From Streptomyces sp. BV286 (lineage in GTDB: Bacteria; Actinomycetota; Actinomycetes; Streptomycetales; Streptomycetaceae), in the NCBI RefSeq assembly GCF_019090165.1, contig NZ_JAHRIB010000210.1, positions 62,001 to 126,000 on the forward strand: a stretch of 64,000 nt of DNA. Direction: 5' to 3'. A program made the position numbers and the translations under genes. How positions within the stretch are numbered: position 1 is the first letter of the stretch; each line of letters opens with the position of its first letter. Positions 1-8,220 of the stretch are shown piece after piece. A model generated the notes under the pieces. That model did no database searches and was not told the DNA's origin. It was given only the letters and a program-made list of their open reading frames with translations.

Positions 1-434
1 TGGCTGGTGTAGATCGCCACCATGGCCGGGTTCTTCTTCGTGCCGAAGCCGGTGGTGTTGTCCCGGTCGACGACCGCGCTGCCGGAGAAGACCATCTCGT
101 TGTCGTCGTGCGAGAGGGCGAGCGGCAGTTCCTTCCAGTGCACGAGGTCCTTGCTGACCGCGTGGCCCCAGGACATGTCTCCCCAGGAGTTGCCGTTCGG
201 GTTGTACTGGTAGAAGAGGTGGTATTCGCCCTTGAAGTACACGAGGCCGTTGGGGTCGTTCATCCAGTTCTTCTCCGGCGTGAAGTGGAACTGGGGCCGG
301 TAGGTCTCGGAGTACGGCGGGGTGTCGGCGGCTACGGCCTGGGGGGCGAGCGGGGCCGCCGACAGGGCGCAGACGGTCGCCACCGCCGCGATCATCCGTA
401 TGCGGGCATGCCGGGATACACGTCCAGAGCTCAT
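1..434 (-). CDS. Glycoside hydrolase family 32 (levanase/fructosidase), 5' part
   Basis: This is the N-terminal 144 codons of a gene that runs off the left edge. It starts with ATG at 434, preceded by GGAGACAGC. Residues 1-35 form a Sec-type signal peptide (basic RVSRHARIR, then a hydrophobic stretch, then an A-V-A-A-type cleavage site), so the enzyme is exported. The mature part opens with PQFHFTP and WMNDPNG; the latter is the GH32 motif carrying the catalytic nucleophile Asp. It continues with FYQYNPNG and WGHAVSKDLVHWKELP, all characteristic of GH32. The family hydrolyses sucrose, inulin or levan to release fructose. A pair of LacI-type operators lies about 110 bp upstream, and the kinase and transporter next door could take up and phosphorylate the released sugar. 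Substrate (levan, inulin or sucrose) cannot be decided from this part. Confidence 0.92.
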   Translation of the reverse strand, partial: MSSGRVSRHARIRMIAAVATVCALSAAPLAPQAVAADTPPYSETYRPQFHFTPEKNWMNDPNGLVYFKGEYHLFYQYNPNGNSWGDMSWGHAVSKDLVHWKELPLALSHDDNEMVFSGSAVVDRDNTTGFGTKKNPAMVAIYTS

Positions 435-543
435 GCTGTCTCCTGTGCTGCGGCCGTCCGCGCAGTGAAGCCTGCTGCCCGGCGCGGATCCGGCGAAATG
501 TGACGCCCTTTTCGGCGCCGTCGTCCACGGCATCGGCAAGGGG

Positions 544-573
544 TGTCATCGTTGACTTGTGTCATCGATGACA
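544..573. promoter_or_regulatory. Tandem LacI-type operators upstream of the GH32 gene
   Basis: Two 14-bp dyads lie side by side: TGTCATCGTTGACT at 544-557 and the perfect palindrome TGTCATCGATGACA at 560-573, start-to-start spacing 16 bp. The same pair in inverted orientation is found at 1777-1806. CG-centred palindromes of this kind are typical of LacI-family regulators, and a lacI-type gene closes this locus. They lie between the end of the kinase gene and the start of the GH32 gene, so they most likely control GH32 transcription. Confidence 0.8.
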
Positions 574-655
574 GCGAGTGGCCCGATGATGAAGGCAATC
601 CGGCCAACGCGTCAACGGTGCGGCCGGATCTCCTGCTGAGCGGCGTGCTCGTCCG

Positions 656-1618
656 TCATGCCCGGTCGGCCGCGGCAAGCTGCGCCAACTGGCTCTGCCA
701 CGGCGGGTTGGGGCCGGCGACCGAGCAGGTCAGGGCCGCGACGCGGGCACCGAAGCGGCAGGCTTCCTCGACGTCGTCCAGGCGCAGTTCCGCCAGCCGA
801 CCACCCAGAAGCCCGCGAGCGCCGAGGTGGTGCAGCAGTCCGGCGGTGAAGGAGTCGCCTGCCCCGACCGTGTCGGCGACGCTCGTCGGGACGACGGGCA
901 CCTGGACCCGTTCACCGTCGAGCGAGGCCAGGGCGCCGTCGGCACCGCGCGTGATCACGACGAGCCGCGCCCCGGCCGCGTGCCAGATGTCGCACGCCTT
1001 CTCGGGCGGGGTGTCCGGCAGCAGAAGTTCCAGGTCGTCCTCGCTGAGCCGCAGCACGTCGGCGAGGGTGCACCAGTGCGCCAGCCGTGCCCGGTAGACG
1101 TCGGGACGCACCAGCAGCGGCCGGACGTTGGGGTCGATGCTGATGGTCGCGTGCGGGGCCGCCGCCGCCAGGAAGTCCTCGACCACCGTCGCACCGGGCT
1201 GCCGGACCAGGGCCAGGGATCCGGTGTGCAGACAGGCGGTTTCGGACAGGTCGACGCGCGCCAGTTCCTCGGGCTTCCACTGCCAGTCGGCCGTGTTCTG
1301 GGCGTGGAAGGAGAACGCGGCCTGGCCCCTGTCGTCCAGCTCCGCCACGGCCAGGGTGCTGGGCTCGGCCGCCTGGACGGCGTCCGACAGGTCCACCCCC
1401 GACGCCTCCAGATGAGCGCGGAACAGGCGGCCGAACACGTCGCCCGACAGCCGCGCGAGGAAGCGGGCCGGGGTGCCGAGACGGGCCAGGGACACAGCCG
1501 TGTTCGCAGGTCCGCCGCCCGGTAGTACACGGAGGGCGAGTTCGTTCGAGGTACTGGTGGGTTCGGTGAACGCGTCGGCGACGCACTCTCCGAGGACGGT
1601 GATCCGAGGCAGGGTCAT
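656..1618 (-). CDS. PfkB-family carbohydrate kinase (probable fructokinase)
   Basis: The protein is 320 aa, starting at the ATG at 1618 (MTLPRITVLGECVADAF) behind an AGAAGAG box; a longer in-frame extension exists but has no better ribosome site. The N-terminal GGGPANTAVSLARLG motif is the PfkB sugar-binding signature. Near the C terminus, DTVGAGDSFTAGLL is PfkB signature 2 with the anion hole and catalytic Asp. The family phosphorylates sugars such as fructose or ribose with ATP in the cytoplasm. The gene sits between GH32 and the sugar ABC transporter and is divergent from the latter. Both flanks carry the same operators, so fructose is the likeliest substrate by context; this is inference, not shown by the sequence. 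Confidence 0.88.
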   Translation of the reverse strand: MTLPRITVLGECVADAFTEPTSTSNELALRVLPGGGPANTAVSLARLGTPARFLARLSGDVFGRLFRAHLEASGVDLSDAVQAAEPSTLAVAELDDRGQAAFSFHAQNTADWQWKPEELARVDLSETACLHTGSLALVRQPGATVVEDFLAAAAPHATISIDPNVRPLLVRPDVYRARLAHWCTLADVLRLSEDDLELLLPDTPPEKACDIWHAAGARLVVITRGADGALASLDGERVQVPVVPTSVADTVGAGDSFTAGLLHHLGARGLLGGRLAELRLDDVEEACRFGARVAALTCSVAGPNPPWQSQLAQLAAADRA

Positions 1619-1776
1619 GAACTGCTCTTCTCTTGGAACAGGCCGGCGAAACGGGCACGTCGCGGGCAGTCGCTGAGCGGCTTCGGGCGGGTGGCAACGA
1701 CGGGCGTTGCCGATTTGTGACGGGTGCAAGGCATTGACGTTGCCTGGCGACGGAGTCCATCATCCTGGCCAAGCAG

Positions 1777-1806
1777 TGTCAACGATGACATAAGTCAACG
1801 ATGACA
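1777..1806. promoter_or_regulatory. Tandem LacI-type operators in the kinase/transporter divergent promoter
   Basis: TGTCAACGATGACA at 1777-1790 and AGTCAACGATGACA at 1793-1806 repeat the operator pair of 544-573 in the opposite orientation, with the same 16-bp start-to-start spacing. They lie between the divergent starts of the kinase (1618) and the binding-protein gene (1865), close enough to control both. The constant spacing suggests two repressor dimers on one face of the helix or a tetramer. Confidence 0.82.
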
Positions 1807-1864
1807 CCACGGGACGGCATGCCCAGATGCCGGCCGCTCGCCCGCAATCCCGCAGGAGTCGTTC

Positions 1865-2881
1865 ATGTCACGCATCTCTCGTCTGCCCTCTCCCCTGCTC
1901 AGAGCCGCCGCTTGCACGGGCATCGCGGCCCTCACCCTGACCGCCTGTGGATCCGGATCCGAATCGGGCACCGCGAGCACCGGATCGGGCAGCGTCAAGG
2001 TCGGCCTGATCACCAAGACCGACACCAACCCGTTCTTCGTGAAGATGAAGGAGGGTGCGGAGAAGGCCGCCAAGGAGAACGGCGCGCAACTGTCCACCGC
2101 GGCGGGCAAGTTCGACGGAGACAACGCCGGGCAGGTCACCGCCATCGAGAACATGGTCGCCGCCGGGGTCAAGGGCATCCTGATCACCCCGAGCGACTCC
2201 AAGGCGATCGTGCCCGCGATCGAGAAGGCCCGCGCCAAGGGCGTCCTGGTCATCGCCCTGGACACGCCGACCGAGCCGGAGAGCGCGGTCGACGCCCTCT
2301 TCGCCACCGACAACGTCAAGGCCGGCGAGCTGATCGGCGAGTACGCCAAGGCCGCGATGAAGGGCAAGACCGCGAAGATAGCCGCCCTCGACCTCGCGCC
2401 GGGTGTGTCCGTCGGCGTCCAGCGGCACGAGGGCTTCCTGAAGGGCTTCGGCGCCACCGACAAGGACGTCGCCTGCGCCCAGGACACCGGCGGCGACCAG
2501 GCCAAGGGCCAGACGGCGATGGAGAACTGCCTCCAGAAGGAGCCGGACATCAACGTCGTCTACACCATCAACGAGCCGGCCGCGCTGGGCGCGTACACCG
2601 CGCTCAAGGCCAAGGGCCGGGAGAAGGACGTCCTGATCGTCTCCGTCGACGGCGGCTGCACCGGGACCCAGGCCGTCAAGGACGGCAAGATCGCCGCCAC
2701 CTCCCAGCAGTACCCGCTCAAGATGGCCGCCGAGGGCGTCAAGGCCGTCGTGACGTACGCCAAGGACGACAAGAAGGCGTCCGGCTACACCGACACCGGC
2801 GTCACGCTGATCACCGACAAGGCGCAGGACGGGGTCACGTCGAAGGACACCGCCTACGGCCTGGAGAACTGCTGGGGCTGA
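1865..2881 (+). CDS. Sugar ABC transporter substrate-binding lipoprotein (FrcB/RbsB type)
   Basis: The 338-aa protein begins with a lipoprotein signal peptide; the lipobox LTAC places the lipid-modified Cys at residue 28, followed by a Gly/Ser linker. The mature part starts VGLITKTDTNPFFVKMKEGA, the usual opening of periplasmic-binding-protein type I (ribose/fructose/galactose) domains. It continues with the hinge-region motif ITPSDSKAIVPAIEKA. The protein would be anchored outside the membrane and deliver sugar to the permease encoded at 3029. It is the first gene of the operon; a repeat and a hairpin separate it from the permease, which usually allows higher expression of the binding protein. 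Fructose or another monosaccharide is inferred from the GH32 and kinase neighbours. Confidence 0.93.
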   Translation: MSRISRLPSPLLRAAACTGIAALTLTACGSGSESGTASTGSGSVKVGLITKTDTNPFFVKMKEGAEKAAKENGAQLSTAAGKFDGDNAGQVTAIENMVAAGVKGILITPSDSKAIVPAIEKARAKGVLVIALDTPTEPESAVDALFATDNVKAGELIGEYAKAAMKGKTAKIAALDLAPGVSVGVQRHEGFLKGFGATDKDVACAQDTGGDQAKGQTAMENCLQKEPDINVVYTINEPAALGAYTALKAKGREKDVLIVSVDGGCTGTQAVKDGKIAATSQQYPLKMAAEGVKAVVTYAKDDKKASGYTDTGVTLITDKAQDGVTSKDTAYGLENCWG

Positions 2882-2918
2882 GCCGTACGCCCGAGCCGTA
2901 CGCCCGAGCCGTACGCCC
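2880..2918. repeat. Three tandem copies of a 13-bp unit
   Basis: GAGCCGTACGCCC occurs three times head to tail, directly at the stop codon of the binding-protein gene (2880-2892, 2893-2905, 2906-2918). Each unit contains CCGTACG. The block precedes the hairpin at 2925-2965 and could be a processing or stabilising element or simply a replication-slippage repeat. Confidence 0.9.
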
Positions 2919-2924
2919 CCAACG

Positions 2925-2965
2925 GGGCGGCCGTCCCTCCCTCCCCGACCGGGTGACGGCCGCCC
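2925..2965 (+). terminator. Intra-operon hairpin between binding protein and permease
   Basis: An 11-bp perfect stem pairs GGGCGGCCGTC (2925-2935) with GACGGCCGCCC (2955-2965) around a 19-nt loop. No T-tract follows. In ABC operons such hairpins commonly act as leaky terminators or 3'-end stabilisers that raise the ratio of binding protein to membrane components. Confidence 0.65.
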
Positions 2966-3028
2966 GCTCGTCCTCTTGTCCTCCGACCGGGAAGGACAAC
3001 GACCACTGTCTTCCGACAAGGACTTCGC

Positions 3029-4024
3029 ATGACAGCCACGACCACGCCGTACGCCGAGCTCAAAGCACCGACCACGGCCCGCCGACTGCTCACGGCGCCG
3101 ACCACCGGCCCGCTGGTCGCCCTCCTCCTGGCCTGCGCCTTCTTCTCCCTCTCGACCGAACAGTTCCTCACCGGCGGGAACTTCTCGCTGATCGTGCAGC
3201 AGGTCATGGTCGTGGGCACCCTCGCCATCGGACAGACCCTGATCATCCTGACCGCGGGCATCGACCTGTCGTGCGGGGCCGTGATGGCGTTCGGCAGCAT
3301 CGTGATCGCCAAGATGGCCGCCGAGGGCTCCCTGCCCCCGCTCGTCGCCATCGCTCTGGGTATCACCGTCTGCGGCGGCTTCGGACTGCTCAACGGGCTG
3401 CTGGTGCAGAAGATCCCGCTGCCACCGTTCATCGTCACCCTCGGCATGCTCAACGTGGCGTTCGCGCTGACCCACATCTACTCCGAGGAGCAGACGGTCA
3501 CCAACCTGCCGGGCCCGCTGACGGCCCTCGGCGAGACCTTCCCGCTCGGCCACACCGACATCACCTACGGCTCCCTCGTCACCATCGCCCTGTTCCTGCT
3601 CCTCGCCTACTCGCTGAGCAACACCGGCTGGGGCCGGCACGTGTACGCCCTGGGCAACAGCCAGGAAGCGGCGCGCCTCAACGGCATCCGCACCTCGCGC
3701 CTGACCATCGGCATCTACACCGTGGCGGGTCTCCTCTACGGCATCGCCGCCCTGCTGCTCATCTCCCGCACCGGAGTCGGCGACCCGCAGGCCGGTCAGA
3801 CCGACAACCTCGACAGCATCACCGCGGTGGTCCTCGGCGGCACCAGCCTCTTCGGCGGACGCGGCTCGGTCCTCGGCACCTTCATCGGCGTCCTCATCGT
3901 GGGCGTCTTCCGCAACGGCCTGCAGCTGATGGGCGTCGCGTCCATCTACCAGACCCTGATCACCGGAGTCCTGGTGATCCTCGCGGTGACCGTCGACCAG
4001 CTCTCCCGGAAGAAGGCCCGATGA
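3029..4024 (+). CDS. Sugar ABC transporter permease (FrcC/RbsC type)
   Basis: The 331-aa integral membrane protein has about eight to ten hydrophobic segments. The segment near residue 70, AIGQTLIILTAGIDLSCGAV, is the hallmark of the RbsC/FrcC permease family (BPD_transp_2). TAVVLGGTSLFGGRGS, near residue 275, is the matching cytoplasmic motif. A homodimer would form the channel and contact the ATPase. Its stop overlaps the ATPase start by four bases (ATGA), showing translational coupling. Confidence 0.93.
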   Translation: MTATTTPYAELKAPTTARRLLTAPTTGPLVALLLACAFFSLSTEQFLTGGNFSLIVQQVMVVGTLAIGQTLIILTAGIDLSCGAVMAFGSIVIAKMAAEGSLPPLVAIALGITVCGGFGLLNGLLVQKIPLPPFIVTLGMLNVAFALTHIYSEEQTVTNLPGPLTALGETFPLGHTDITYGSLVTIALFLLLAYSLSNTGWGRHVYALGNSQEAARLNGIRTSRLTIGIYTVAGLLYGIAALLLISRTGVGDPQAGQTDNLDSITAVVLGGTSLFGGRGSVLGTFIGVLIVGVFRNGLQLMGVASIYQTLITGVLVILAVTVDQLSRKKAR

Positions 4025-4857
4025 CCGCCACCTCCTCCCCCACGCCCGTGCTGCAGGCCCGCGGCCTGTTCAAGCGGTACGGGCAGGTCACCGCCATCGA
4101 CGGCGCCGACTTCGACCTGCTGCCCGGCGAGGTCCTCGCCGTCATCGGCGACAACGGCGCCGGCAAGACCAGCCTGATCAAGGCCCTCACCGGCGCGATC
4201 ACCCCCGACGCCGGCGAGATCCGCCTCAACGGACAGCCCATCACCTTCTCCGGTCCGCAGAGCGCCCGCGCCCACGGCATCGAGACCGTCTACCAGGACC
4301 TCGCCGTGGCCGCCTCCATGGACATCGCCTCGAACGTGTTCCTCGGGCGCGAACTCCGCCGCCCCGGCGTCCTCGGCAGCGTCTTCCGCATGCTCGACAA
4401 GAAGCGCATGCGCCAGGAGGCCGCCGAGCACATGGCCGACCTGAAGATCGGCCTGCGCTCGCTGACACAGTCGGTCGAGACGCTCTCCGGCGGGCAGCGG
4501 CAGGCCGTCGCGGTCGCCCGCTCCGTCGCCTGGGCGCGCAGCGTCGTCGTCATGGACGAGCCCACCGCCGCCCTCGGCGTCAAGGAGTCCGGTCAGGTCC
4601 TGGACCTCATCCGCCGGGTCCGCGACAAGGGCATGCCGGTCGTCCTGATCAGCCACAACATGCCGCACGTCTTCGAGATCGCCGACCGGATCCACGTACA
4701 CCGCCTCGGCCGGCGCGCCGCCGTGATCAAACCCTCCGACTACTCCATGGCCGAGGTCGTCGCCATCATGACCGGTGCTCTGACCGTCGATGCGGCCGGG
4801 GATACTGTCGTAGCGGATTCCGAGGCCGCAAAGGCCGTCGGAGTCCAGGCCACCTGA
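4021..4857 (+). CDS. Sugar ABC transporter ATP-binding protein, single domain (FrcA type)
   Basis: The 278-aa protein starts at the ATG that overlaps the permease stop; the reading frame is open far upstream, but only this start fits the coupling and the family. Walker A GDNGAGKT is at residues 43-50, signature LSGGQ at 155-159, Walker B VVVMDEP around 176-181, and the H-loop His at 212. RbsA/XylG-type sugar ATPases are usually two fused domains of about 500 aa. A single domain of this size is characteristic of the FrcA fructose type, which fits the GH32/fructokinase context. The C-terminal tail after about residue 255 is Ala/Val-rich and probably unstructured. Confidence 0.92.
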   Translation: MTATSSPTPVLQARGLFKRYGQVTAIDGADFDLLPGEVLAVIGDNGAGKTSLIKALTGAITPDAGEIRLNGQPITFSGPQSARAHGIETVYQDLAVAASMDIASNVFLGRELRRPGVLGSVFRMLDKKRMRQEAAEHMADLKIGLRSLTQSVETLSGGQRQAVAVARSVAWARSVVVMDEPTAALGVKESGQVLDLIRRVRDKGMPVVLISHNMPHVFEIADRIHVHRLGRRAAVIKPSDYSMAEVVAIMTGALTVDAAGDTVVADSEAAKAVGVQAT

Positions 4858-4876
4858 CAGCACAACTCTGCTCTCG

Positions 4877-4906
4877 CGGTTCCGGCCGAGGCCGCGGCCG
4901 GAACCG
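4877..4906 (+). terminator. Hairpin terminator between transporter and LacI gene
   Basis: A 12-bp perfect stem CGGTTCCGGCCG (4877-4888) / CGGCCGGAACCG (4895-4906) with a 6-nt loop is followed by AAAA on the + strand. It sits 19 bp after the ATPase stop and 26 bp before the lacI start, so it could reduce read-through into the regulator gene. Confidence 0.7.
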
Positions 4907-4932
4907 AAAACCCTCAGGAGACGCTTTCCTCC

Positions 4933-5955
4933 ATGGCAGCAAACCGCCGACCCACCCTGGCCGATGTCGCCCGAGAAGTCGGCGTCAGCGCCAAAACGGT
5001 CTCCCGCGTCCTCAACGAGGACGGGCCCGCCTCCGCTCAGACCAGGGAACAGGTGCTCGCGGCGGTGGCCAAGCTCGGCTTCCAGCCGAACCTCATGGCA
5101 CGCAACATCCGCGTCGGCGGACCCGACACCACGGTCGGACTGGTCATCCCGGACCTCGGGAACCCCTTCTTCGGGGCCGTGGCCCGAAGCATCGAGGACA
5201 CGGTCCGCGACCGCGGACTGACCCTGCTCATGGGCTCCTCCGCGGACGATCCCGCACGCGAACGTGCCCTGACGGACAAGTTCCTCGCTCGCCGCGTCAG
5301 CATCCTGATCGTCGTACCGTCCGTCGGCGCCGACCACGCCCACCTCAAGGCCCACCGTACGGCGGGACTTCCGGTGATCTTCCTCGACCGGCCCGGAGTC
5401 GGACTCGCCACGGACAGCATCGTCAGCTCCAACCGTGCCGGAGCCCACAACGGCGTCGCCCACCTCCTCGCCCACGGACACCGGCGCATCGGCTTCGTCG
5501 GCGACCTGCCCCCGAAGCTGTACACCCGCCGCGAGCGGCTGGCCGGCTACCGCTCGGCGCTGCACGAAGCCGACATCCCCTTCGACCGCTCGCTCGTCAC
5601 CAACGCCCACGACCAGCAAGGAGCCGAGGCTGCGACCGCCCGACTCCTCGGCCTGGCCGATCCCCCCACGGCCCTGTTCGCCGGAAACAACATCATGGCG
5701 CTGGGCATCGTCGCCGAACTCGCCCGGAGCAAACGCAAGGACGTCGCCGTCGTCGCGTTCGACGACGTCGCACTCGCCGAAGCACTCGAACCCGCCCTGA
5801 CCGTCGTCGCCCAGGACGCGGAAGAACTCGGCAGGGCAGCCGCGACCACCGCCCTGACCAGACTCGACGGCGACCGCACCCGGACCCGCACCATCACCGT
5901 GCCCACCCGGCTGATAGTCCGCGGCTCGGGCGAGCAACCCTTGCGCAAGCCGTAG
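4933..5955 (+). CDS. LacI-family transcriptional regulator of the fructan/fructose locus
   Basis: The 340-aa protein begins with the LacI helix-turn-helix PTLADVAREVGVSAKTVSRV (from about residue 7) and hinge region, followed by a periplasmic-binding-protein-like effector domain (VGLVIPDLGNPFFGAVARSI). It has the full family length and ends in the usual C-terminal dimerisation segment. LacI regulators bind CG-centred palindromes; the four TGTCAACGATGACA-like sites at 544-573 and 1777-1806 are the obvious targets. Effector is unknown; fructose or fructose phosphate is plausible from context. The start is preceded by CAGGAGACG. Confidence 0.94.
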   Translation: MAANRRPTLADVAREVGVSAKTVSRVLNEDGPASAQTREQVLAAVAKLGFQPNLMARNIRVGGPDTTVGLVIPDLGNPFFGAVARSIEDTVRDRGLTLLMGSSADDPARERALTDKFLARRVSILIVVPSVGADHAHLKAHRTAGLPVIFLDRPGVGLATDSIVSSNRAGAHNGVAHLLAHGHRRIGFVGDLPPKLYTRRERLAGYRSALHEADIPFDRSLVTNAHDQQGAEAATARLLGLADPPTALFAGNNIMALGIVAELARSKRKDVAVVAFDDVALAEALEPALTVVAQDAEELGRAAATTALTRLDGDRTRTRTITVPTRLIVRGSGEQPLRKP

Positions 5956-6627
5956 GCAGCCTGACCTGATGGAACCGGAGGCGGCGCTCGAAGAGCGGAT
6001 GCGGAGCCGGTGAACGTGACGCCTGCATCACGGCGCGCACGGAGGCGTGTGGCTCCGCCCTTGCCGCCGCGGAGGTCGGCACGGTCGTGGTCTGCCTCGA
6101 TTACCGGCTCGCTCCGGAACACCCCTTCCCCGCCGGGCTGGAGGACTGCTTTGCGACCCTGGTGTGGACCGCGAATTCAGCGAGCGAACTGGGCATCGAC
6201 GCCGACAGCGGTGCTCCCGTCGTCCGCCGATCCGGTCCCACCCCGGGGGCGCGGCGCCCACGTCAACTACCCCGCAGGCCATGCGACTCGGATCACACCG
6301 TGTGCATCCAGCGCGAGAAACGCCTGACTCGTCAGATACTCTCCAGGTGAACCGCTCGCCCTCAGCGAGCCCCATTCCCGACCGAAGAGCGAAGAGCCCT
6401 GATGAGCACGCTCGAATCTGCAGTCCTCGGCCTGGACTCTCCGGTCGGCACCACGGACAAGACCACCACCCTCGCCACCGGCGAGCAGGAGGCGATGCTG
6501 GTCAACGCCCGGCCCCACCCCCGAACACGGCCGGCTCGGCGCCAAGATTCCCTGTCCCGGAAAACGGCTCACCACCGTGTTCGTCAGCCAGGCCACGGAC
6601 GCCGGGGCGAGATGACACGGGGGTGAC
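5956..6627. other. Gene-poor stretch with decayed coding sequence
   Basis: Apart from the esterase remnant at 6042-6263, this stretch holds only one short open frame of 74 codons at 6402-6626. It starts MSTLESAVLGLDSP and turns into Arg/His-rich sequence of the kind read from out-of-frame GC-rich DNA. I do not recognise it and see no convincing ribosome site. Confidence 0.5.
6042..6263 (+). pseudogene. Remnant of an alpha/beta hydrolase (HSL/lipase family 3)
   Basis: The frame reads ACGSALAAAEVGTVVVCLDY and then RLAPEHPFPAGLEDCF; the second piece is the strongly conserved YRLAPEHPFPAGLED motif of hormone-sensitive-lipase-type esterases. The HGGG oxyanion motif normally found about 30 residues upstream and the GDSAGG nucleophile elbow expected about 35 residues downstream are both missing or frame-shifted. 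After GIDADSG the frame runs into unrelated sequence. Only about 60 residues of a protein of roughly 310 remain, so the gene is dead. Confidence 0.7.
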
Positions 6628-6759
6628 ATGGGCCTGTTGAGCACGCCGTACCAGAACACCGGTTTCGCCATTTCCGCTCCCACTGTCCCGGCCGAGGCGG
6701 TCCGCCGCCCGTACCTCGGGAAAATCCCTGCCCCCACGCAGAAAGGGTTACCCCAGTGA
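6628..6759 (+). CDS. Possible 43-aa upstream peptide coupled to the Tat binding protein
   Basis: An ATG at 6628 opens a 43-codon frame reading MGLLSTPYQNTGFAISAP, then VRRPYLGKIPAPTQKGLPQ. It ends in a TGA that overlaps the GTG start of the next gene (GTGA). Third positions are mostly G or C. It contains one TTA leucine codon three codons before the stop; TTA is rare in Streptomyces and depends on the bldA tRNA. I do not recognise the peptide. It could be a leader that couples or regulates translation of the downstream gene, or the tail end of a lost gene. A GGGGGTGAC stretch is the only possible ribosome site. Confidence 0.35.
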   Translation: MGLLSTPYQNTGFAISAPTVPAEAVRRPYLGKIPAPTQKGLPQ

Positions 6760-7895
6760 CCAGCCTCCCCAGTCGACGGGACCTCCTTGCCACCGGAGCG
6801 GGCGCCGCACTCGGACTCGGCGCCCTCGGCGCCACCGCGACCCCCGCCGCGGCCGCCCCGGCAACAGCCGCACGCGGCGCCGGCTCCGAAGAGACCAGGA
6901 GCCTCGACGAGCTGTACCAGGCCGCCATCGCCGAAGGCGGCAAGCTTGTCATCTACGCGGGCGGCGACCTCGCCAACTCCGGCAGCGGCGCAGGCGCCCG
7001 GACCGCCTTCCGCGCGCGGTTCCCGCAGATCGACCTCGACCTCATCGTGGACTACAGCAAGTACCACGACGTCCGCGTGGACAACCAGTTCGCGACCGAC
7101 ACCCTGGTCCCCGACGTGGTGCAGTTGCAGACTCTGCACGACTTCACCCGCTGGAAGCGCCAGGGACGGCTGCTGCACTACAAGCCCGCCGGCTTCAGCA
7201 AGCTCCACAAGAAGTTCCGCGATCCGGACGGCGCCTGGGTGGCCGGCATGGTCATCGCCTTCAGCTACCTGTACGACGTGGCGGCGGCCGGGGCCGACGC
7301 GCCGCAGACGCCGCTGGACCTGGTCGACCCGCGTTGGAAGGGCGCCATCGCCTCCTCCTACCCGCACGACGACGACGCGGTGCTCTACCTCTTCGCCCTT
7401 TACGCGGAGACCTACGGCTGGGACTGGATAGCCGACTTCGCCGCCCAGCAACCGCAGTTCGCCCGGGGCTCCTTCTCCCCCGGCGCCGCGGTCACCAGCA
7501 AGGAGAAGATCATCGGCGTCGGCACGGGTGGAAGCCCGCTCATCACCACCCCGAACCGCTGGATGATGCCCGACGGGCACCCGTTCGTGGGATGGGGACA
7601 GCGGATCGCGATCCTGAAGCAGGCCGCCAACCCCACAGCGGCCAAGCTCTACCTCAACTGGCAGCTGTCCACCGAGCGCCAGACCTCCAACAGCTGGTCG
7701 GTGCGCACCGACATCGCGCCGCCCACCGGCCTCAAACCGATCTGGGAGTACCCGAACGCCAACCTGGACGGGTTCCCGCGCTTCATGGAAGACAGGGCCC
7801 AGGTCGAGCGGCTGAAGCAGACCTTCGCCCTCTACTTCGGCGAGGTCAAGGGCGACCCGACACCCGGCTGGCCCGGTCTCCACCCGGGCGCCTGA
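6756..7895 (+). CDS. Tat-exported ABC-type extracellular binding protein, orphan
   Basis: The 379-aa protein starts with GTG at 6756. It carries a twin-arginine signal (SRRDLLATGAGAALGLGALG) ending in an AAAAPA-type cleavage region. The mature domain (KLVIYAGGDLANSG... DLDLIVDYSKYHDVRVDNQF... VVQLQTLHDFTRWKRQGRLL) has the layout of the iron(III)/phosphonate-like or spermidine-like family 1/2 binding proteins (SBP_bac). No permease or ATPase gene is adjacent, so it either serves a transporter elsewhere or works alone. Tat export suggests folding, perhaps with a metal ligand, before secretion. The ligand cannot be predicted. Confidence 0.8.
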   Translation: MTSLPSRRDLLATGAGAALGLGALGATATPAAAAPATAARGAGSEETRSLDELYQAAIAEGGKLVIYAGGDLANSGSGAGARTAFRARFPQIDLDLIVDYSKYHDVRVDNQFATDTLVPDVVQLQTLHDFTRWKRQGRLLHYKPAGFSKLHKKFRDPDGAWVAGMVIAFSYLYDVAAAGADAPQTPLDLVDPRWKGAIASSYPHDDDAVLYLFALYAETYGWDWIADFAAQQPQFARGSFSPGAAVTSKEKIIGVGTGGSPLITTPNRWMMPDGHPFVGWGQRIAILKQAANPTAAKLYLNWQLSTERQTSNSWSVRTDIAPPTGLKPIWEYPNANLDGFPRFMEDRAQVERLKQTFALYFGEVKGDPTPGWPGLHPGA

Positions 7896-7956
7896 CCTCC
7901 GAATAGGCCCCGTACCGGGCTGGCCCGACGGCCTCCGGACTGTCGCACGACGTCTC

Positions 7957-7990
7957 GCATCCCCACCAGCTCTTCGGCGGGTGGGGATGC
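7957..7990 (+). terminator. Strong hairpin terminator after the Tat binding protein
   Basis: An 11-bp perfect stem GCATCCCCACC (7957-7967) / GGTGGGGATGC (7980-7990) has a 12-nt loop. It lies 62 bp after the stop of the binding-protein gene. Confidence 0.75.
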
Positions 7991-8220
7991 AGGCCGGTGT
8001 TCCTGCGACCAGTATGGGAACGCTCAGTACCGCTTGCGGGCCGCCGACAGACAGTTGCCCGCTGCGGCTTCTCTCGCCATGGTCTACCGGCGGTACGGGC
8101 CGCAGTGGGACGACCACGGCTGTCAGGACGAATTCAACGTGGTGTCCTTGCCGCGATCCTTGTTGATCAAGAGGACGTTCAAGTGGGCGTTCGCCCAGCC
8201 CGCCGCCGATGCCGGCCACT
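7991..8220. other. No gene recognised
   Basis: The stretch between the terminator and the isomerase remnant contains overlapping open frames on both strands but no recognisable protein or ribosome site. It may belong to the same decayed region as 8221-8700. Confidence 0.4.

Noticed and set aside
1868..3640. Long open frame (about 590 codons) on the minus strand across the transporter genes
   Set aside because: It is antisense to three well-defined transporter genes, has the Arg/Gly/Asp-rich composition of a GC-rich shadow frame and no ribosome site.
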